Below, one piece after another: positions 23,095 to 24,340 of a stretch of DNA of 24,340 nucleotides. The first letter of the stretch is position 1. Each line of letters opens with the position of its first letter. The notes below the pieces were generated by a model that saw only the letters and a program-made list of their open reading frames with translations, did no database searches and had not been told where the DNA came from. The DNA lies in NCBI GenBank assembly GCA_934746785.1, contig CAKVFO010000038.1:1-24340 (forward strand), written 5' to 3'. A program made the position numbers and the translations under genes. This DNA is from an uncultured Clostridium sp. (GTDB taxonomy: Bacteria; Bacillota; Clostridia; Clostridiales; Clostridiaceae).

Positions 23095-23119
23095 ATGGTC
23101 TCTCTGACCATCCCTCCCT
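23095..23119 (-). promoter_or_regulatory. Shine-Dalgarno separated from the start codon by a hairpin
   Basis: The only good ribosome site, AGGGAGGG (23112-23119), lies 22 nt from the ATG of the NlpC/P60 gene, too far to act directly. Between them is a perfect 6-bp hairpin, ATGGTC (23095-23100 arm) and GACCAT (23106-23111) with a 5-nt loop. When folded it would leave about 5 nt between the two elements, a normal spacing. The ATG inside the hairpin is out of frame. Confidence 0.55.
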
Positions 23120-23156
23120 TCACACAAACATCACTTTTGCAAATTAATTTATTTTA

Positions 23157-23185
23157 ATTATATCATTTTACTATAATAAATTCAA
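23157..23185 (-). promoter_or_regulatory. Predicted sigma-A promoter of the NlpC/P60 gene
   Basis: On the minus strand TTGAAT (23180-23185) and TATAAT (23157-23162) are spaced by 17 nt, leaving a leader of about 60 nt that contains the hairpin-spaced ribosome site. I found no clear WalR box. The rest of the spacer to 23306 is AT-rich, with one 12-bp palindrome (ATACTTAAGTAT, 23252-23263) of unknown meaning. Confidence 0.7.
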
Positions 23186-23306
23186 TTTTCTTAACTTTCA
23201 TCATTATTGTATATCCTCTATTACTTCTCATATATTCCTATATTCTTGTATATACTTAAGTATTCTTTGATATGTAAATATTTTCAACAAAAAAATAAAA
23301 TTTTAT

Positions 23307-23335
23307 TTGACATTTTGTAAAAGGATGTATATAAT
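23307..23335 (+). promoter_or_regulatory. Perfect consensus sigma-A promoter of tRNA-Pro
   Basis: TTGACA (23307-23312), a 17-nt spacer and TATAAT (23330-23335). The expected start is near 23342, about 5 nt upstream of the mature tRNA. Confidence 0.92.
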
Positions 23336-23346
23336 ATTATGTGTTA

Positions 23347-23422
23347 CGGGGTGTGGCGCAGATGGTAGCGCGCATGGTTTGGGACCATGAGGTCGCAGGT
23401 TCGAGACCTGTCACCCCGACCA
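23347..23422 (+). tRNA. tRNA-Pro (anticodon UGG)
   Basis: The 76-nt gene folds into a full cloverleaf: acceptor arms CGGGGTG (23347-23353) and CACCCCG (23412-23418), D-arm with GGTAGCGCG, anticodon stem CATGG/CCATG with loop TTTGGGA (anticodon TGG at 23380-23382), T-arm with GGTTCGAGACC, discriminator A and an encoded CCA end. The anticodon and C1-G72 pair fit bacterial tRNA-Pro, and UGG can read all proline codons by wobble. It appears as a single tRNA gene, not part of a cluster within the window. Confidence 0.97.
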
Positions 23423-23428
23423 TAATTG

Positions 23429-23456
23429 AAAGTAGACAAATAGTCTACTTTTTTTT
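23429..23456 (+). terminator. Rho-independent terminator after tRNA-Pro
   Basis: AAAGTAGAC (23429-23437) pairs with GTCTACTTT (23443-23451), loop AAATA, followed by a run of T to 23456. Only 26 nt separate it from the HAD gene ATG. Confidence 0.92.
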
Positions 23457-23482
23457 GTATCTAAACTAATACGAGGTGGAAT

Positions 23483-24127
23483 ATGATAAATAATATAAAA
23501 GCTGCAATTTTTGATTTAGATGGAACTTTAGTGGACTCAATGTGGGTATGGGAGAAAATAGATATTGATTATTTATCATCTAAAAACTTAACTGTTCCAA
23601 GTACATTAAAAGACGAAATATCCCATCTTAGTTTCACTGATGTTGCTTTATATTTTAAAACTACATTCAATTTAAGCGATAGTCTTGAAGATATACTTAC
23701 TACGTGGAACAAAATGGCCTTTAACCATTATTCTAATAATGTAAAATTGAAACCTGGAGTTTTAGAATATTTACAATTTCTAAAGAAAAATGATATAAAA
23801 ATCGGACTAGCGTCTAGCAATAATTTAACTTTAATAGAAACTGTACTTAAAGCTAATAAAATATATGATTACTTTGATGCGATAACAACTACAGATGAAG
23901 CTCAAAAGAATAAGAGTAATCCTGATATTTACTTATTAACAGCAAAAAAACTAAATATACAACCTACAGATTGTGTTGTTTTTGAAGATATAGTTGCTGC
24001 TGTCAAAGGTGCTAAATTAGCAAATATGAAGGTTATAGCAATATATGATGATACATCAAAAGATAATAAAAATCTCTTATCTGAATTAGCTGATCAATAT
24101 ATATATGATTATAAAGAATTAATATAA
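23483..24127 (+). CDS. HAD family phosphatase, beta-phosphoglucomutase/phosphoglycolate phosphatase-like
   Basis: The 214-residue cytosolic protein is a subclass I haloacid-dehalogenase hydrolase. Motif I is DLDGTLVDS with nucleophile D11 and acid D13, motif II is the serine in GLASSNN (S111 or S112), motif III is K144 in KNKSNPDIY, and motif IV is FEDIVAAVKGA with E168 and D169 for Mg. An all-helical cap lies at about 18-85. Such enzymes act on small sugar phosphates or glycolate phosphate; the substrate cannot be told from sequence. GAGGTG lies 4 nt before the ATG. No separate promoter fits in the 26 nt after the tRNA terminator, so expression may rely on read-through from the tRNA promoter. 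Confidence 0.92.
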   Translation: MINNIKAAIFDLDGTLVDSMWVWEKIDIDYLSSKNLTVPSTLKDEISHLSFTDVALYFKTTFNLSDSLEDILTTWNKMAFNHYSNNVKLKPGVLEYLQFLKKNDIKIGLASSNNLTLIETVLKANKIYDYFDAITTTDEAQKNKSNPDIYLLTAKKLNIQPTDCVVFEDIVAAVKGAKLANMKVIAIYDDTSKDNKNLLSELADQYIYDYKELI

Positions 24128-24340
24128 AATGAAAATAAATATAAGCCTTAAATTTATTTCTTTTACTTCACTACAGTTATTTTTAACTACTGACCTATCA
24201 GTCAAGTAAGTAAGAGGAATTTTACCTCAAACTTATTTCAGAACCGTAGATGGGAGTCTCATTTCGGATTAACCCCTTTATATTGGACAAAATCTATTTA
24301 ATTCTAAGTTTTTCTTAACTTTATATTTTTATCCTTATTT
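24128..24340. other. Right-edge spacer with no gene seen
   Basis: No ORF of note is visible. A weak, AT-only hairpin (AAATAAAT at 24133-24140 with ATTTATTT at 24152-24159) followed by CTTTTA may end the HAD gene. ACTGA-CCTA-TCAGT (24189-24202) is a perfect 5-bp palindrome of the kind bound by TetR-family repressors and overlaps a TTGACT on the minus strand, but there is no regulator gene in view, so I do not call it an operator. Confidence 0.4.

Noticed and set aside
23186..23230. Minus-strand mini-ORF (MMKVKKIEFIIVK) behind AGAGGA
   Set aside because: Only 13 codons and it overlaps the NlpC/P60 promoter -35 region; transcription of it is unsupported.
24189..24202. Palindrome ACTGA-CCTA-TCAGT resembling a TetR-family operator
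   Set aside because: Short arms, no regulator or target gene within the window, and no clear promoter beside it.
1..24340. Search for mobile elements, prophage, CRISPR arrays and defence systems
   Set aside because: No transposase, integrase, spaced direct repeats or defence gene cassette is visible; the Cas4-like motifs belong to the nuclease-helicase fusion, with no cas genes nearby.

Overview
The window reads as chromosomal core sequence of a low-GC, spore-forming Firmicute, most likely Clostridium sensu stricto. The grounds are very AT-rich spacers, strong AGGAGG-type ribosome binding sites, an abrB gene flanked by Spo0A-type boxes, and gene orders shared with Bacillus subtilis. I see no phage, conjugative, insertion-sequence or CRISPR signal.

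Layout. Positions 1-6671 (minus) hold ftsE-ftsX-ctpB-minJ-like followed by uvrB-uvrA, an order resembling the ftsEX/ctpB/minJ/uvrBA neighbourhood of B. subtilis; uvrA runs off the left edge and uvrB has its own promoter and a LexA-type box. Positions 6805-8515 hold two tandem YitT-family membrane proteins, and 8914-10676 a split transketolase. Positions 10952-14420 are an eroded version of the B. subtilis acpS-ydcC-alr-endoAI-endoA block: mazF (endoA) and a short antitoxin are present, the ydcC/gerS-like gene and nnr are present, alr is absent, and acpS survives only as a frameshifted C-terminal remnant. Positions 14794-19126 carry ssb, a YihY membrane protein, a RecB-like nuclease/XPD-like helicase fusion and a DUF1836 regulator. 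AbrB (plus strand) converges on rsmI-yabB, as in B. subtilis but without yazA. The right end has a CwlO/PcsB-like NlpC/P60 endopeptidase (minus), then tRNA-Pro(UGG) and a HAD phosphatase (plus).

How the genes fit together. Two themes recur. One is envelope and division: FtsEX, a CwlO-like hydrolase of the kind FtsEX controls in B. subtilis, CtpB and a MinJ-like PDZ protein. The other is DNA repair and SOS: UvrAB, a nuclease-helicase and SSB. AbrB, the DUF1836 protein and CtpB suggest links to stationary phase and sporulation.

The least explained feature is a modular intergenic repeat. Three copies (about 2231-2455, 8716-8886, 21635-21800) each lie between the terminator of one minus-strand gene and the promoter of the next, and the two modules are in swapped order in the first copy. 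Other points of interest are the acpS remnant, an antitoxin without room for its DNA-binding domain, a hairpin between the Shine-Dalgarno and the start codon of the cell-wall hydrolase, and a promoter-terminator unit of about 80 nt that may be a small RNA. Most of the window is otherwise ordinary housekeeping sequence.
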